A stretch of DNA of 43,821 bases from a bacterium (GTDB lineage: Bacteria; Hydrothermota; Hydrothermia; LBFQ01; DSFT01): NCBI GenBank assembly GCA_030550205.1, contig JAUQPS010000005.1, forward strand, positions 1-43,821, read 5' to 3'. The position numbers and the translations under genes are program-made. Numbering within the stretch: position 1 is the first letter of the stretch; each line of letters opens with the position of its first letter. Below the pieces are notes generated by a model, which was not told the origin of the DNA, made no database searches, and saw only the letters and a program-made list of their open reading frames with translations. This document shows, in pieces, positions 1 through 8,347 of this stretch.

Positions 1-2
1 AA

Positions 3-119
3 GGTTATAGATTAGGTTTTTCTTTTTTTAAAGCCCAAAATCCTTTAAAATTTTATAATCAAATTCTTGAAAGTTTTAATAAGTTATATAATGCATTTCC
101 AAGATGTCAAGGTTTATAA
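3..119 (+). CDS. C-terminal end of an unidentified protein (partial)
   Basis: An open frame enters from the left edge and runs 38 codons to a TAA at 117-119. It ends in the residues NAFPRCQGL. No start is visible, and the remaining tail is too short for me to name a family. It overlaps the next gene's ATG by 16 bases, which matches the 16-base overlap between the following two genes and suggests one tightly packed operon. I see the frame directly; that it is a real gene is an inference from the absence of stops in very AT-rich DNA and from the overlap pattern. Confidence 0.5.
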   Translation, partial: GYRLGFSFFKAQNPLKFYNQILESFNKLYNAFPRCQGL

Positions 120-697
120 TTTTTTTATTTCTTTTTGCTTGTTCTAAAATAATTGATATTGAAGTTTCAAATTATTTACCATTTAAAAAGTTTTCTACAT
201 GGATTTATTTAGATCAAAATAATCAGGAATTTCAAATAAAAGCAATTAAAGATGATAGTTTATTTATAATTTTGGATTTTGAAGGAAATTTGGAAAAATT
301 ATTATATACTGGGGATATGATTTTGATAAGAAGAACCATTGAATATTCTAAAAATGACCAACTTATTATTGCTTATGACGGTTATTTACCTTATTTCCCA
401 TATCCATTTGTAAATGGTTTTAATAGGGAGTTTATAATTTCTGGTAATGATTATTTTTCAAGGACATTAATAAGTGTTGAAAAATCTGAAAATCTAAGAT
501 ATGCCATAAATTATTATTACTTTGAAAAAACACCAAACTCTCAAAAAATCATAAGAAGATATTATATATTTGCTCCTGATAGTTTTATTGTTTATGCTAA
601 ATTGGGACCAGATACTATAATGGTTGGGGATTATAAAGATATAAAGGATGAGAAAATTTTAAGAATAAAAGAAATTCTTCCATGGACAGAATTTTAA
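104..697 (+). CDS. Short-signal lipoprotein of unknown function
   Basis: A 197-residue protein opens with a very short lipoprotein signal: one Arg, a run of Phe/Ile/Leu, then the lipobox-like FLFAC with Cys at residue 13. This predicts lipid attachment and envelope location. The mature part is rich in Tyr, Phe and alternating hydrophobics, as in small beta-rich envelope proteins. I do not recognise a family. It overlaps the unidentified upstream frame by 16 bases and the M24 peptidase gene downstream by 16 bases, so it is probably cotranscribed with both. The start follows from the signal sequence; no clear ribosome binding site is seen. Confidence 0.7.
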   Translation: MSRFIIFLFLFACSKIIDIEVSNYLPFKKFSTWIYLDQNNQEFQIKAIKDDSLFIILDFEGNLEKLLYTGDMILIRRTIEYSKNDQLIIAYDGYLPYFPYPFVNGFNREFIISGNDYFSRTLISVEKSENLRYAINYYYFEKTPNSQKIIRRYYIFAPDSFIVYAKLGPDTIMVGDYKDIKDEKILRIKEILPWTEF

Positions 698-1842
698 AAA
701 TTCAAACATTATTAAAGGATTTTAATTTAGACGGATGGTTATTTTATGATTTTCAAAATAGAAATTATATAGCTCATTGGATATTAAATATAAATCCAAA
801 GGAGCATTTTACAAGAAGATGGTTTTATTTTATACCAAAGGATGGAGAACCAATAAAATTATTGTCAAGGGTTGAACCACATAAACTTGAACATTTACCT
901 GGAAAGAAAATATTATATTTAACATGGATTGAATTGAGAGAAAAATTAAAAGATATTTTAAAAAATTATAAGTTAATTGCTATGGAATATTCCAAAAATT
1001 GCTCAATTCCATATATTTCTATATTAGATGCTGGAACTTATGAAATTTTAAAAAGCTTAAACATTGAAATTGTTTCTTCTGCAAATTTAGTTCAAATGTT
1101 TTCTTTAATTAGTGAAGATGAAATAAAAACTCATTATGAAGCAGGTGAAATTATAAAGAATGTTTTATTTAAAACATTTGAAAATATCAAGTACTTTAAA
1201 AATGAATATGAAGCTCAACAATTTATATATAATGAGTTAATTTGTAATAATTTAACAACAGATGGTGATTATCCAATTTTTGCCATTTCTGAAAATTCTG
1301 CAAATCCACATTATATGCCTACAAAATCCAATTTTAAGAAAATTGAATATAATAAGCCATTTTTAATTGATATTTGGGCAAGAGTTAATAAAGAAAATAG
1401 TATTTATTATGATATTACTTGGGTTGGCTTTTATGGAGATAAAATTTTTGAGAAATATAAGGAAGTCTTTGAGATTGTTAAAAGTGCAAGAGATTTAGCG
1501 GTTGAATTTATTAATGAAAAATTAAGTAAAAATTTACCAATTTTTGGATATGAAGTAGATGATGTTGTAAGAAGCTATATTGAAAAGAAAGGTTATTTAA
1601 AGTATTTTATTCATAGAACAGGGCATTCTATTGGGAAAAATGTTCATTGGATAAATGTTAATATGGATAATTTTGAAACACATGATGATAGAAGAATTTT
1701 AAATGGTTGTTTATTTTCAATTGAACCTGGCATTTATATTGAAAATGAATTTGGTATTAGGTCAGAGATAAATGTTTATATTAAGGATAATCAAGCTATT
1801 ATTACTACTATAAAACAAGATGAAATTATAATTATTGTCTAA
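682..1842 (+). CDS. M24-family metallopeptidase (Xaa-Pro aminopeptidase/prolidase-like)
   Basis: This 386-residue protein has the two-domain shape of the creatinase/prolidase family: an N-terminal domain of about 150 residues and a C-terminal pita-bread catalytic domain. The five metal ligands of M24 peptidases can be placed: Asp230 (LIDIWA), Asp244 (YYDITW), His315 in HRTGHSIG, Glu348 in SIEPGIY and Glu362 in RSEINVY. The two Asp are 14 apart, a little wider than usual, because of a small NKENS insertion. By family it should be a cytoplasmic dinuclear-metal peptidase acting at Xaa-Pro bonds; the exact substrate cannot be read from sequence. The start overlaps the lipoprotein gene by 16 bases, and the end overlaps the convergent znuB-like gene by 11 bases. 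Confidence 0.88.
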   Translation: MDRILKIQTLLKDFNLDGWLFYDFQNRNYIAHWILNINPKEHFTRRWFYFIPKDGEPIKLLSRVEPHKLEHLPGKKILYLTWIELREKLKDILKNYKLIAMEYSKNCSIPYISILDAGTYEILKSLNIEIVSSANLVQMFSLISEDEIKTHYEAGEIIKNVLFKTFENIKYFKNEYEAQQFIYNELICNNLTTDGDYPIFAISENSANPHYMPTKSNFKKIEYNKPFLIDIWARVNKENSIYYDITWVGFYGDKIFEKYKEVFEIVKSARDLAVEFINEKLSKNLPIFGYEVDDVVRSYIEKKGYLKYFIHRTGHSIGKNVHWINVNMDNFETHDDRRILNGCLFSIEPGIYIENEFGIRSEINVYIKDNQAIITTIKQDEIIIIV

Positions 1843-2599
1843 AAATATAAATTAAAATTAAATAAGCAATTGAGCTAATAGCAATAATAGTTGAACCTGT
1901 TGGAATATCAAAAAGATAAGATATTGTAATGCCGATTGTTGTAAGGATAAATGCTATAATTGGTGAAAAAATGATGTTTTTTATTATTCCTTTTAATAAT
2001 CTAAAACTAATTGCAGAAGGTATTACTAAGAAAGCAGTTGCAAGAATTATTCCAAGGAGTTTAACAGATAAAATTATTCCAAACGAAAGCATTATAAAAA
2101 ATAAGTAATCATAAAGTTTTACATTTATTTTATAAGCTAATGCTAATTCTTTATGGAAGGCTATAAAAATAAGCTTTTTGAAAGTAAGAATAATAAAAAT
2201 AATTACAATTATTGAATAAGTTAAAAAAATTATGAAATCTTCAATTGTAATAAAGAATATATTTCCAAATAGATATGACCAAATGTCTTGATAATTTTTT
2301 GAAAATTTTGAAAGAATAATAATTCCAATTGCCATAGAGAATGGATAAATAATACCAATTGCAGTATTTTCTGATTGTTTATATGAACTTTCTACAATTA
2401 AAATAGAAATGAGAATTGCAAAAATTGTAGCACTAATTAAGGGATTTATTTTTAATGCAATACCAAGAGCAATTCCTCCAAATACCGCATGTGATATACC
2501 AGTTCCTGCAAATTCTAAATTTCTTGAAACTACAAAAAAAGATAATATTCCTAAAATAATTGATATAATCCCACTAAATATAATAGCACTAATGAGCAT
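1832..2599 (-). CDS. Metal ABC transporter permease, ZnuB/ABC-3 family
   Basis: A very hydrophobic 255-residue protein with about seven or eight membrane spans matches the ABC-3 permeases that carry Zn, Mn or Fe. The N-terminal stretch with the motif ISHAVFGGIALG is the family's recognisable region, and a second conserved segment, FLVIPSAISF, lies near residue 195. It follows the ATPase gene with an 11-base overlap (2589-2599), so the two are translated together. No substrate-binding protein (ZnuA/TroA) is encoded nearby, so the metal is unknown and the binding protein must lie elsewhere or be absent. Its 3' end overlaps the convergent M24 peptidase gene. Confidence 0.87.
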   Translation of the reverse strand: MLISAIIFSGIISIILGILSFFVVSRNLEFAGTGISHAVFGGIALGIALKINPLISATIFAILISILIVESSYKQSENTAIGIIYPFSMAIGIIILSKFSKNYQDIWSYLFGNIFFITIEDFIIFLTYSIIVIIFIILTFKKLIFIAFHKELALAYKINVKLYDYLFFIMLSFGIILSVKLLGIILATAFLVIPSAISFRLLKGIIKNIIFSPIIAFILTTIGITISYLFDIPTGSTIIAISSIAYLILIYIFRQ

Positions 2600-3263
2600 G
2601 GAATATAATTTTTATTTCATTTCCATATAATTCACAAAGCAATTTTTCATTTAAACTTGGTTCTCCATGATAATACATAACTTTATTTAAACATAGGACA
2701 TTATCAGCAATAGCACTTACAATCCCTATATCGTGACTTACCATAATTGTAGATATTTTAAAATCTTTTTTTAATTTTTTAATTAATTCATAAAATTCAC
2801 GCTGTGCATTTAAATCAAGATTATTCGTAGGCTCATCTAATAATAGGATATTACTTCCTGTTAATATACTGAGTGCAATTAACGTTCTTTGTTTTAACCC
2901 CCCAGATACATTTTTAAATAACTCATTTTTATAATTTTTTAATTCAAAAATTTCCATAATTTCCTCAATTTTTGATTTTTTTACATTTGTAAAGAATTTT
3001 AAAATTTCATAAATGGTGATTGGGATATTTGATATATTCTCTATGTTTTGTGGTAAATAACCAATTTTATAATTTTCTTTAATATAAACTTCTCCTTTAT
3101 AAGGTATAATTTTTAAAATTGCTTTAAGAAGGGTTGTTTTTCCACCACCATTTGGACCAATTACAATTAATAACTCTGATTCATTTAGCGAAAAATTAAT
3201 ATCTTTTAAAATCTCTTTACCATCTATATAAACACTCAAATTTTTTACTTCAAGAACTTTCAA
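2589..3263 (-). CDS. Metal ABC transporter ATP-binding protein, ZnuC-like
   Basis: This ATPase of about 224 residues has all core ABC elements: Walker A GPNGGGKTTLL, the signature VSGGLKQR, Walker B ILLLDEPTNNLD and the switch His in VSHD. Order and length fit ZnuC/TroB-type ATPases that energise the adjacent ABC-3 permease. I place the start at the TTG at 3263 (MKVLEVKN), two codons inside the longest frame. That TTG lies 7 bases after a TAAAAT box, the spacing seen at other operon heads, and forms a TTGA overlap with the stop of the restored methyltransferase frame. It may therefore be reached both by its own promoter and by translational coupling. Confidence 0.87.
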   Translation of the reverse strand: MKVLEVKNLSVYIDGKEILKDINFSLNESELLIVIGPNGGGKTTLLKAILKIIPYKGEVYIKENYKIGYLPQNIENISNIPITIYEILKFFTNVKKSKIEEIMEIFELKNYKNELFKNVSGGLKQRTLIALSILTGSNILLLDEPTNNLDLNAQREFYELIKKLKKDFKISTIMVSHDIGIVSAIADNVLCLNKVMYYHGEPSLNEKLLCELYGNEIKIIFHAH

Positions 3264-4794
3264 GACCAAAATTTTAAAGTTATAAATTTATTTATTATGT
3301 TATCCATTTCATTTTCTAAATTACTTATATCATTCTTATTTTTCTTATCTAAAATTTCCAAAGTAATTTTTATTATTTCATCTTTTAATTTATTTTCAAA
3401 TATCGGAATTTTTGCATTTTCAAGAAATTTTTGTGTAAATACTATGCGTCCTCCTCTTCTTCCTCCATTTTCAAGATAGTATTTTCTAAAAAAGAGCTAT
3501 TAAGATAACCAAGTAAAAAATATAAATTTTCTTCATCAAATGGTTGTATAAATAGCACATCACCTGCTGGTAATAATCCTTCTTCTCCTAAGCTAAATCT
3601 ATTATAATTATGTCTATCTAAGGTGGGCACATAAATGCGTTTTTTATTATAATTTTTTAATAAAAATTCATAGTTTCTTAAAGCTTGCCAATTAAACCAC
3701 ATCTTATTTACCAAATATCTATTTTTCATTTCTTCCTTATAAACTTCAAGTTTTAAATAAATGTTTGGATAATTTTCTTTTAAATATTCTTCACTTTTAA
3801 TGCTATCATCAATAAGAATATATTTTGTATATCCATCTACAACATATCTCTTACAATGTTTTGCTTTCACAAACTTTTTTATAAGTTTTCCTTCTTCAAA
3901 AGTAAATTTACTATCATCTTGTATTATAAATGCTTTATCAAATCCTGATACCATTCCTACACCAACTTTTGCAATTTCTTTTAATAGAATATATTTGAAA
4001 TTAGGAATATAAAAAAATAGTGAAGACCATTGATTTGTATTTGTATAATGGGGGATTATGTTATATTCAAATAAATCGTTTGAATTTTTTGTTTCTAATG
4101 AATTTTTTGCTTTTATGTATATTTCATAAGGTTTTGAATTTTTCCTCTTTATTCTTAAAAGGATTATTTTCTCTTGATTTAAGTTGAATTTTCCCTTTTT
4201 AAATTTAAATATAATTGTTTCTGGATTTTCATTATTAAAAATTCTTGCTTCATCTAAATCAATAATTATCTCTATTTTTCCATAATTAAGTATAAATTCC
4301 CTTACTATTTTTGCATAAGTGTTATAAAAAAAGGAGTAGGGGACAATGTATATAAGTTCCCCACCATTTTTTAAAAGTTGTATTGACCTTATAATAAAAG
4401 CATAATAAATATCTCCTTCGCTTGTTTTGATAATTTTTCTTACATTGTTTCGAATTTGTGTAGGTATTTGATTAAAATGAATGTATGGCGGATTTCCTAT
4501 AATTAAATCAAATTTCTCATTAAAACTATAAGTTAAGAAATCTCCCAAAATTATCTTATATTTATCTTTGAATTTCTTTTTGCATAATTCATAAAGCTCT
4601 TTATTTATTTCTATACCATAGCAATTTATATATCCTTCTTTTTCAAGCTCTTGCAAAAAAATACCTTCTCCACAACCCGTATCTAATATATTAGAATTTT
4701 TATCAACTGTTGATAACATAATCATTAACTTAGCTATTTCTGATGGGGTTTGAACAAAGCCAATTTTTTCATTTAAAATGTTATTCTTTCTCAT
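3260..4794 (-). CDS. Adenine-N6 DNA methyltransferase, Eco57I/TaqI-like, interrupted by a frameshift near 3465
   Basis: The first 450 codons encode a gamma-type N6-adenine methyltransferase: GFVQTPSEIA at the start, SAM motif I LDTGCGEGIFL near residue 38 and catalytic NPPYIHF near residue 103. The frame then ends early (TAG at 3442-3444) after an odd Glu-rich tail. If one G is added to the GG at 3465-3466, the protein continues through GGRRGGRIVFTQKFL, a segment typical of these enzymes' C-termini, to a TGA at 3260-3262, giving about 511 residues. The restored stop makes a TTGA overlap with the ABC ATPase start. Either the gene is mutated or phase-variable at the G-run, or the base is missing from the read. 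ATGA overlap joins it to the gene upstream. Confidence 0.82.
3271..3276 (-). promoter_or_regulatory. -10-like box before the znuC-like gene
   Basis: The minus strand reads CTTTAAAATTTTGGTC then TTG. TAAAAT is 7 bases before the TTG at 3263, matching other operon heads and supporting that start. The box lies inside the restored C-terminal frame of the methyltransferase gene. Confidence 0.55.
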
Positions 4795-5223
4795 GTTAGA
4801 TAAGCAATTTCGGTTTTAGTTGTATTTAAACTCTTTGTAAGGGACTTGATAACCGAATTGGTTAAGTTCATTATGAATGAATAGTAGTCAATGGGTTTTC
4901 GAAGGAAAGGATTATATTTTACCTGGAACATTGTGTTTCTTGGATTTACATAAAAATCTTCATCAATTTCTTCTAAAAGAAAGAAGTTCGATCCCCTTTT
5001 TTCATTATCAACAACAAATACTCCATAAGAAACTATCTCTTGACCACTTATTCTTTTATAAATAATTTCTTTGTCAATAGTAACTTTCTGTTTTATTCTT
5101 TGTTCTGTGAGCCCCAAATATAGTAGTAATATCATTTCGTGCATTACTATATAGATTACCGAGTTTGTTGCCATATAAGGCCTCAAACACTTCCTTAAAT
5201 ACTTCAGAAACAGTATAATCCAT
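4791..5223 (-). CDS. Putative restriction-modification partner, frameshifted at a G-run (5112-5115)
   Basis: No family is recognised. A frame starting at ATG 5223 reads sensibly for about 37 codons (MDYTVSEVFKEVFEALYG, later NARNDITTIFG) and then loses phase at a GGGG run at 5112-5115. Removing one G joins it to the frame that continues LTEQRIKQKVTIDK through FFLLEEIDEDFY to a stop giving ATGA overlap with the methyltransferase. The restored protein would be about 143 residues. The unshifted alternative, starting at GTG 5228, has an implausible Cys/Met/Leu-rich N-terminus. Position directly before a DNA methyltransferase suggests a restriction endonuclease or accessory subunit; this is inference from context only. 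Confidence 0.55.
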
Positions 5224-5224
5224 T

Positions 5225-5305
5225 TCACTTAGCGCTTTTAACAATAGGCTTTAAAACCCAGTAAAGTGCTATAAATAACAAAATTGAAAAATAAATTACA
5301 TCCAT
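5225..5305 (-). CDS. 26-residue single-span membrane peptide coupled to mnmG
   Basis: A tiny frame starts at ATG 5305-5303, sharing one base with the mnmG stop (TGATG), the classical arrangement for translational coupling. It encodes one hydrophobic helix (VIYFSILLFIALYWVL) followed by a basic tail ending KSAK, so it would insert in the inner membrane with the positive end inside. Its TGA at 5227-5225 is almost joined to the ATG of the following restriction-associated gene. The Shine-Dalgarno-like AAAGGAGT lies just upstream, inside the mnmG end. No family is recognised; the coupling and the membrane-helix composition are the evidence that it is real. Confidence 0.45.
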   Translation of the reverse strand: MDVIYFSILLFIALYWVLKPIVKSAK

Positions 5306-7164
5306 CAATTTTTACTCCTTTGTAAATAGTAATAAAGATTTATAACATCCGTAGGTTTTATGCCTGGAATTCTTAGTGCTTGCCCAATTGTTTTTGGTTT
5401 ATATTTGTTAAGTTTATCTTTTCCTTCGTTTGATACATTAACTATTGCATAATAATCTATTTCATCTGGAATTATTACTTTTTCTATTCTCCTCAATTTT
5501 TCTGCTTCTTGTAAGAGATTTTTAATATATCCTTCATATTTAATTTCAATTTCAATTTTTTCAATCAATAATTTATCTTCAATTTTACCATATCCCCACT
5601 TTAATAAGTGCTCATATTTAATTTCAACTCTTTTTAAAAGATCTGCTAAGGTAATGCTTTCTTTAACTTCTGAGCTATTTAACTCTTTAAGTTTTGGATT
5701 TATTTCACTTGCTTTAATTCTTGTATTTTTTAATCTTTCAATTTCCTCTCTCACAATATCAATTTTTTCTTTTATAATTTTATAATCTTCATATTTTAAA
5801 AGTCCAAGTTTATATCCATATTCTGAAAGTCTATCATAAGCATTATCCATTCTATGAATTAATCTATATTCATTTCTTGCGGTTAGCATTCTATATGGCT
5901 CATCTGCTCCTTTTGTAATTAAATCATCAATTAAGACTCCAATATAACCATCTTGTCTTGTAAGGAAAAATGGTTCTTTATTCATAGCCCTTAATCCTGC
6001 ATTAATACCCGCTATTATACCTTGTGCTGCTGCTTCTTCATAACCCGTTGTTCCATTTATTTGTCCAGCTAAAAATAGATTTTCTATTTTCTTTGTTTCA
6101 AGCCAAGGATATAATTCTCTTGGATCTACATAATCATATTCTACTGCATATCCTGGTCTTAATATTACTGCATTTTCAAGTCCAGGAAGTGTTCTTAACA
6201 TTTCATATTGAACTTCTAATGGTAATGATGTTGAAAAGCCATTTAAATACCACTCATTTGTGTCTCTTCCATCTGGTTCTAATACAATTCTATGACTTTT
6301 GACTTCTTTAAAGAATTCTACAACTTTTGTTTCAAAACTTGGACAATATCTTGGACCTTTACTTTTTATTAATCCATTATACATAGGAGCTAAATGTAAA
6401 TTTTTCATAACTATTTCATGTGTTCTTTCATTTGAATAAGTTACATAGCAAGGTAATTGTTCTATGTTTAAGTAAGGATTTCTAAATGAAAAACCTCTTG
6501 GTGGATTATCAGGTTCATCAATTTTTAATTTTGAAAAATCAATAGTTCTCCCATCTATTCTTGGAGATGTTCCTGTTTTTAATCTTGATATATTAAAAAT
6601 TTCTCTTAATTGCTTAGATAGTTCAATAGATGGGGATTCTCCAAGCCTTCCAGCCATTTTAGTATTATATCCTATATAAATTTTCCCTCCAAGAAATGTC
6701 CCAGTTGTTAGAACAATTGCTTTTGCATAAAATTCATATCCAAGTGATGTAATTACACCTTTTGCCTTATATCCATCAATTATTAATTTTACAACTTCCT
6801 CTTGAAATACACTTAAATTCTTTGTATTCATTACAACTCTTTTCATCCTTTCTCTATAAGCTTTTCTATCAACTTGTGCTCTTAAAGACCATACTGCTGG
6901 ACCTTTTCTCACATTTAGCATTTTTGTAGATATTGCGCATTCATCTGTTGCCACTGCTATCTCTCCACCAAGTGCATCAATTTCTTTAATTAAATGTGCT
7001 TTTGCAATTCCCCCCATAGCTGGATTACAAGACATCTGACCAATTTTATCAATATCAAGTGTTAATAGAAGAGTTTTCAAACCCATTCTTGCACTTGCTA
7101 AACTTGCTTCAATACCTGCATGTCCTCCACCTATTACAATTACATCAAAATATTCTTTTATCAT
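5305..7164 (-). CDS. mnmG: tRNA uridine-5-carboxymethylaminomethyl modification enzyme MnmG
   Basis: This 619-residue protein is MnmG (GidA), the FAD protein that with MnmE installs the cmnm5 group on U34 of tRNAs reading split codon boxes. The FAD-binding [10 protein letters not shown] begins at residue 11, followed by the family signature [11 protein letters not shown] near residue 45. Further conserved blocks are [28 protein letters not shown] near residue 367 and the C-terminal GQALRIPGI tRNA-binding region. Length is normal for the short form. Its ATG overlaps the stop of the isochorismatase-like gene as ATGA, and its own stop is coupled (TGATG) to a 26-codon frame. No mnmE is in the window. 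Confidence 0.97.
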   Translation of the reverse strand: MIKEYFDVIVIGGGHAGIEASLASARMGLKTLLLTLDIDKIGQMSCNPAMGGIAKAHLIKEIDALGGEIAVATDECAISTKMLNVRKGPAVWSLRAQVDRKAYRERMKRVVMNTKNLSVFQEEVVKLIIDGYKAKGVITSLGYEFYAKAIVLTTGTFLGGKIYIGYNTKMAGRLGESPSIELSKQLREIFNISRLKTGTSPRIDGRTIDFSKLKIDEPDNPPRGFSFRNPYLNIEQLPCYVTYSNERTHEIVMKNLHLAPMYNGLIKSKGPRYCPSFETKVVEFFKEVKSHRIVLEPDGRDTNEWYLNGFSTSLPLEVQYEMLRTLPGLENAVILRPGYAVEYDYVDPRELYPWLETKKIENLFLAGQINGTTGYEEAAAQGIIAGINAGLRAMNKEPFFLTRQDGYIGVLIDDLITKGADEPYRMLTARNEYRLIHRMDNAYDRLSEYGYKLGLLKYEDYKIIKEKIDIVREEIERLKNTRIKASEINPKLKELNSSEVKESITLADLLKRVEIKYEHLLKWGYGKIEDKLLIEKIEIEIKYEGYIKNLLQEAEKLRRIEKVIIPDEIDYYAIVNVSNEGKDKLNKYKPKTIGQALRIPGIKPTDVINLYYYLQRSKN

Positions 7165-7754
7165 ACAAATTCTATAAATTCAACTTTCGTTAAAATACCT
7201 TTATATAAAAAGTCTATTTGCCTTAAAGCAATATAATAATCAAATTCATTTAAAGCAGAAATCCCATCAATAGGAACAATTATATTATACCATCTTAAAG
7301 CAGCACTTCCAGCAGTATGGAGAACACATATATTAGCAACTGTTCCAACTATTACCAAGTTCCTTATATTGTAGATTTTTAAATAATGATCTAGGCTTGT
7401 TCCATAAAATCCATCATATCTTAATTTCCTTATAATAATATCATTTTCAGTAGGTTTAAGTTCGGGTATAATTTCCCAACCCCATGTTCCTTCTACTACA
7501 TGAACAGGCCATATTTCAAATTCTTTATCATCTTTTTTGTGAGTGTCTTGAGTATAAAAAATTTTCACATTCTTTTCTCTTGCTTTTTCTATTAGTTTTT
7601 GAATGGGTTCTATTGTTTTTCTACTTTCTGGAACAAATAAACTTCCTTTCTCATCACAAAAATCATTTTGCATATCCACTATTATTAAAGCGGTTTCTTT
7701 ACTATTTAATTTAACATTTTCATTCAATTTAATTTCAGGCACTTGAACAGTCAT
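7161..7754 (-). CDS. Isochorismatase-fold cysteine hydrolase, nicotinamidase-like
   Basis: The 197-residue protein carries the catalytic triad of the isochorismatase/nicotinamidase superfamily: Asp27 in [10 protein letters not shown], Lys110 in RKLRYDGF and Cys143 in ANICVLHT. Metal-site residues of nicotinamidases are partly present (Asp70 and His72 in TQDTH, His85 in WPVHVVEG), but the third His seems replaced in KKDDKEF. Nicotinamide deamidation for NAD salvage is the likely role; a related amidase is possible. It heads a transcription unit with mnmG: a TAAAAT box lies 6 bases before the ATG with no Shine-Dalgarno, and the stop overlaps mnmG by ATGA. Confidence 0.85.
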   Translation of the reverse strand: MTVQVPEIKLNENVKLNSKETALIIVDMQNDFCDEKGSLFVPESRKTIEPIQKLIEKAREKNVKIFYTQDTHKKDDKEFEIWPVHVVEGTWGWEIIPELKPTENDIIIRKLRYDGFYGTSLDHYLKIYNIRNLVIVGTVANICVLHTAGSAALRWYNIIVPIDGISALNEFDYYIALRQIDFLYKGILTKVEFIEFV

Positions 7755-7760
7755 ATTGAA

Positions 7761-7766
7761 ATTTTA
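7761..7766 (-). promoter_or_regulatory. -10 box of the nicotinamidase-like/mnmG unit
   Basis: The minus strand reads GCTTTAAAATTTCAAT then ATG: TAAAAT with a 6-base spacer and no Shine-Dalgarno, implying a leaderless mRNA. Confidence 0.65.
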
Positions 7767-7786
7767 AAGCACAAACTAAAAGGTTA

Positions 7787-8347
7787 TTAACTCATCTTCC
7801 TTAAAGTTGCTATTTGCAATATACTAAATAAATCTTCTCCTTCTTTTAGCTTTTCAATTAGCTTTTGAAAAATTTTTCCTTTGGGATAATTAGTTTTTTC
7901 TTGAATCATTAAAAGTTTAGCTAGAAGTATTAAGAATTTAATATTATACTCCCCATATTTACTTAGTTCCCGAAATTCATTTAAAATTTTATTATCATAT
8001 TTAAATAAGTCTTCTAATTTCAATTTATCCCTTGTTTTTTCATTTAAGGGTTTAAGAGTATCCCAGATATTCATTAATGTATCTAAAAACTTTTTGGTAA
8101 GTTCTGGTTCCCTGCTTAATTTCATTAAAATATCAACAATCCAGTGAATATGTTTCGGTGTTCTTATATTGCTCCACTTGTTATTTTTTAGTTTTTGCCT
8201 ATAACGAATTAAAATGTCAGCTTTACTCTTTTTACCCTTATATATCGCTAAAATATAATTATCATTAATTTTCACAACACTTAAAGGTTTTTCTAATGAA
8301 TTTCCTCTTTTAAAAGACATAAACTTTTCCAAGTCAACTTGCCTCAT
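7787..8347 (-). CDS. Unidentified protein paired with a DNA methyltransferase (candidate restriction enzyme)
   Basis: A 186-residue, Lys-rich, mostly helical protein with no family I can name with certainty. Visible blocks are KADILIRYRQK and RTPKHIHWIVDIL near residues 38-72. An acidic residue followed by a basic segment would suit a nuclease, but no clear PD-(D/E)XK core can be drawn. Its ATG overlaps the stop of the methyltransferase gene as ATGA (8344-8347), so the two are made together. On that context it is the best candidate for the cognate restriction enzyme; this remains inference. It is followed by 32 bases holding the promoter of the nicotinamidase-like gene. Confidence 0.6.
   Translation of the reverse strand: MRQVDLEKFMSFKRGNSLEKPLSVVKINDNYILAIYKGKKSKADILIRYRQKLKNNKWSNIRTPKHIHWIVDILMKLSREPELTKKFLDTLMNIWDTLKPLNEKTRDKLKLEDLFKYDNKILNEFRELSKYGEYNIKFLILLAKLLMIQEKTNYPKGKIFQKLIEKLKEGEDLFSILQIATLRKMS

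Noticed and set aside
46-51. TAAAAT box near the left edge as promoter of the first lipoprotein
   Set aside because: It lies 52 bases before ATG 104 and inside the upstream reading frame, so it does not fit the 6-10 base spacing seen elsewhere.
3460-3475. Programmed -1 frameshift in the methyltransferase
   Set aside because: The sequence around TTGAAAATGG has no X-XXY-YYZ slippery heptamer in the zero frame; a lost G fits better.
6024-6302. Plus-strand frame inside mnmG
   Set aside because: Leu/His-rich antisense shadow of a well-conserved gene. Similar shadows at 2409, 3800, 7484, 20626, 21146, 21528, 22718, 23108 and 30029-30769 were also left out.
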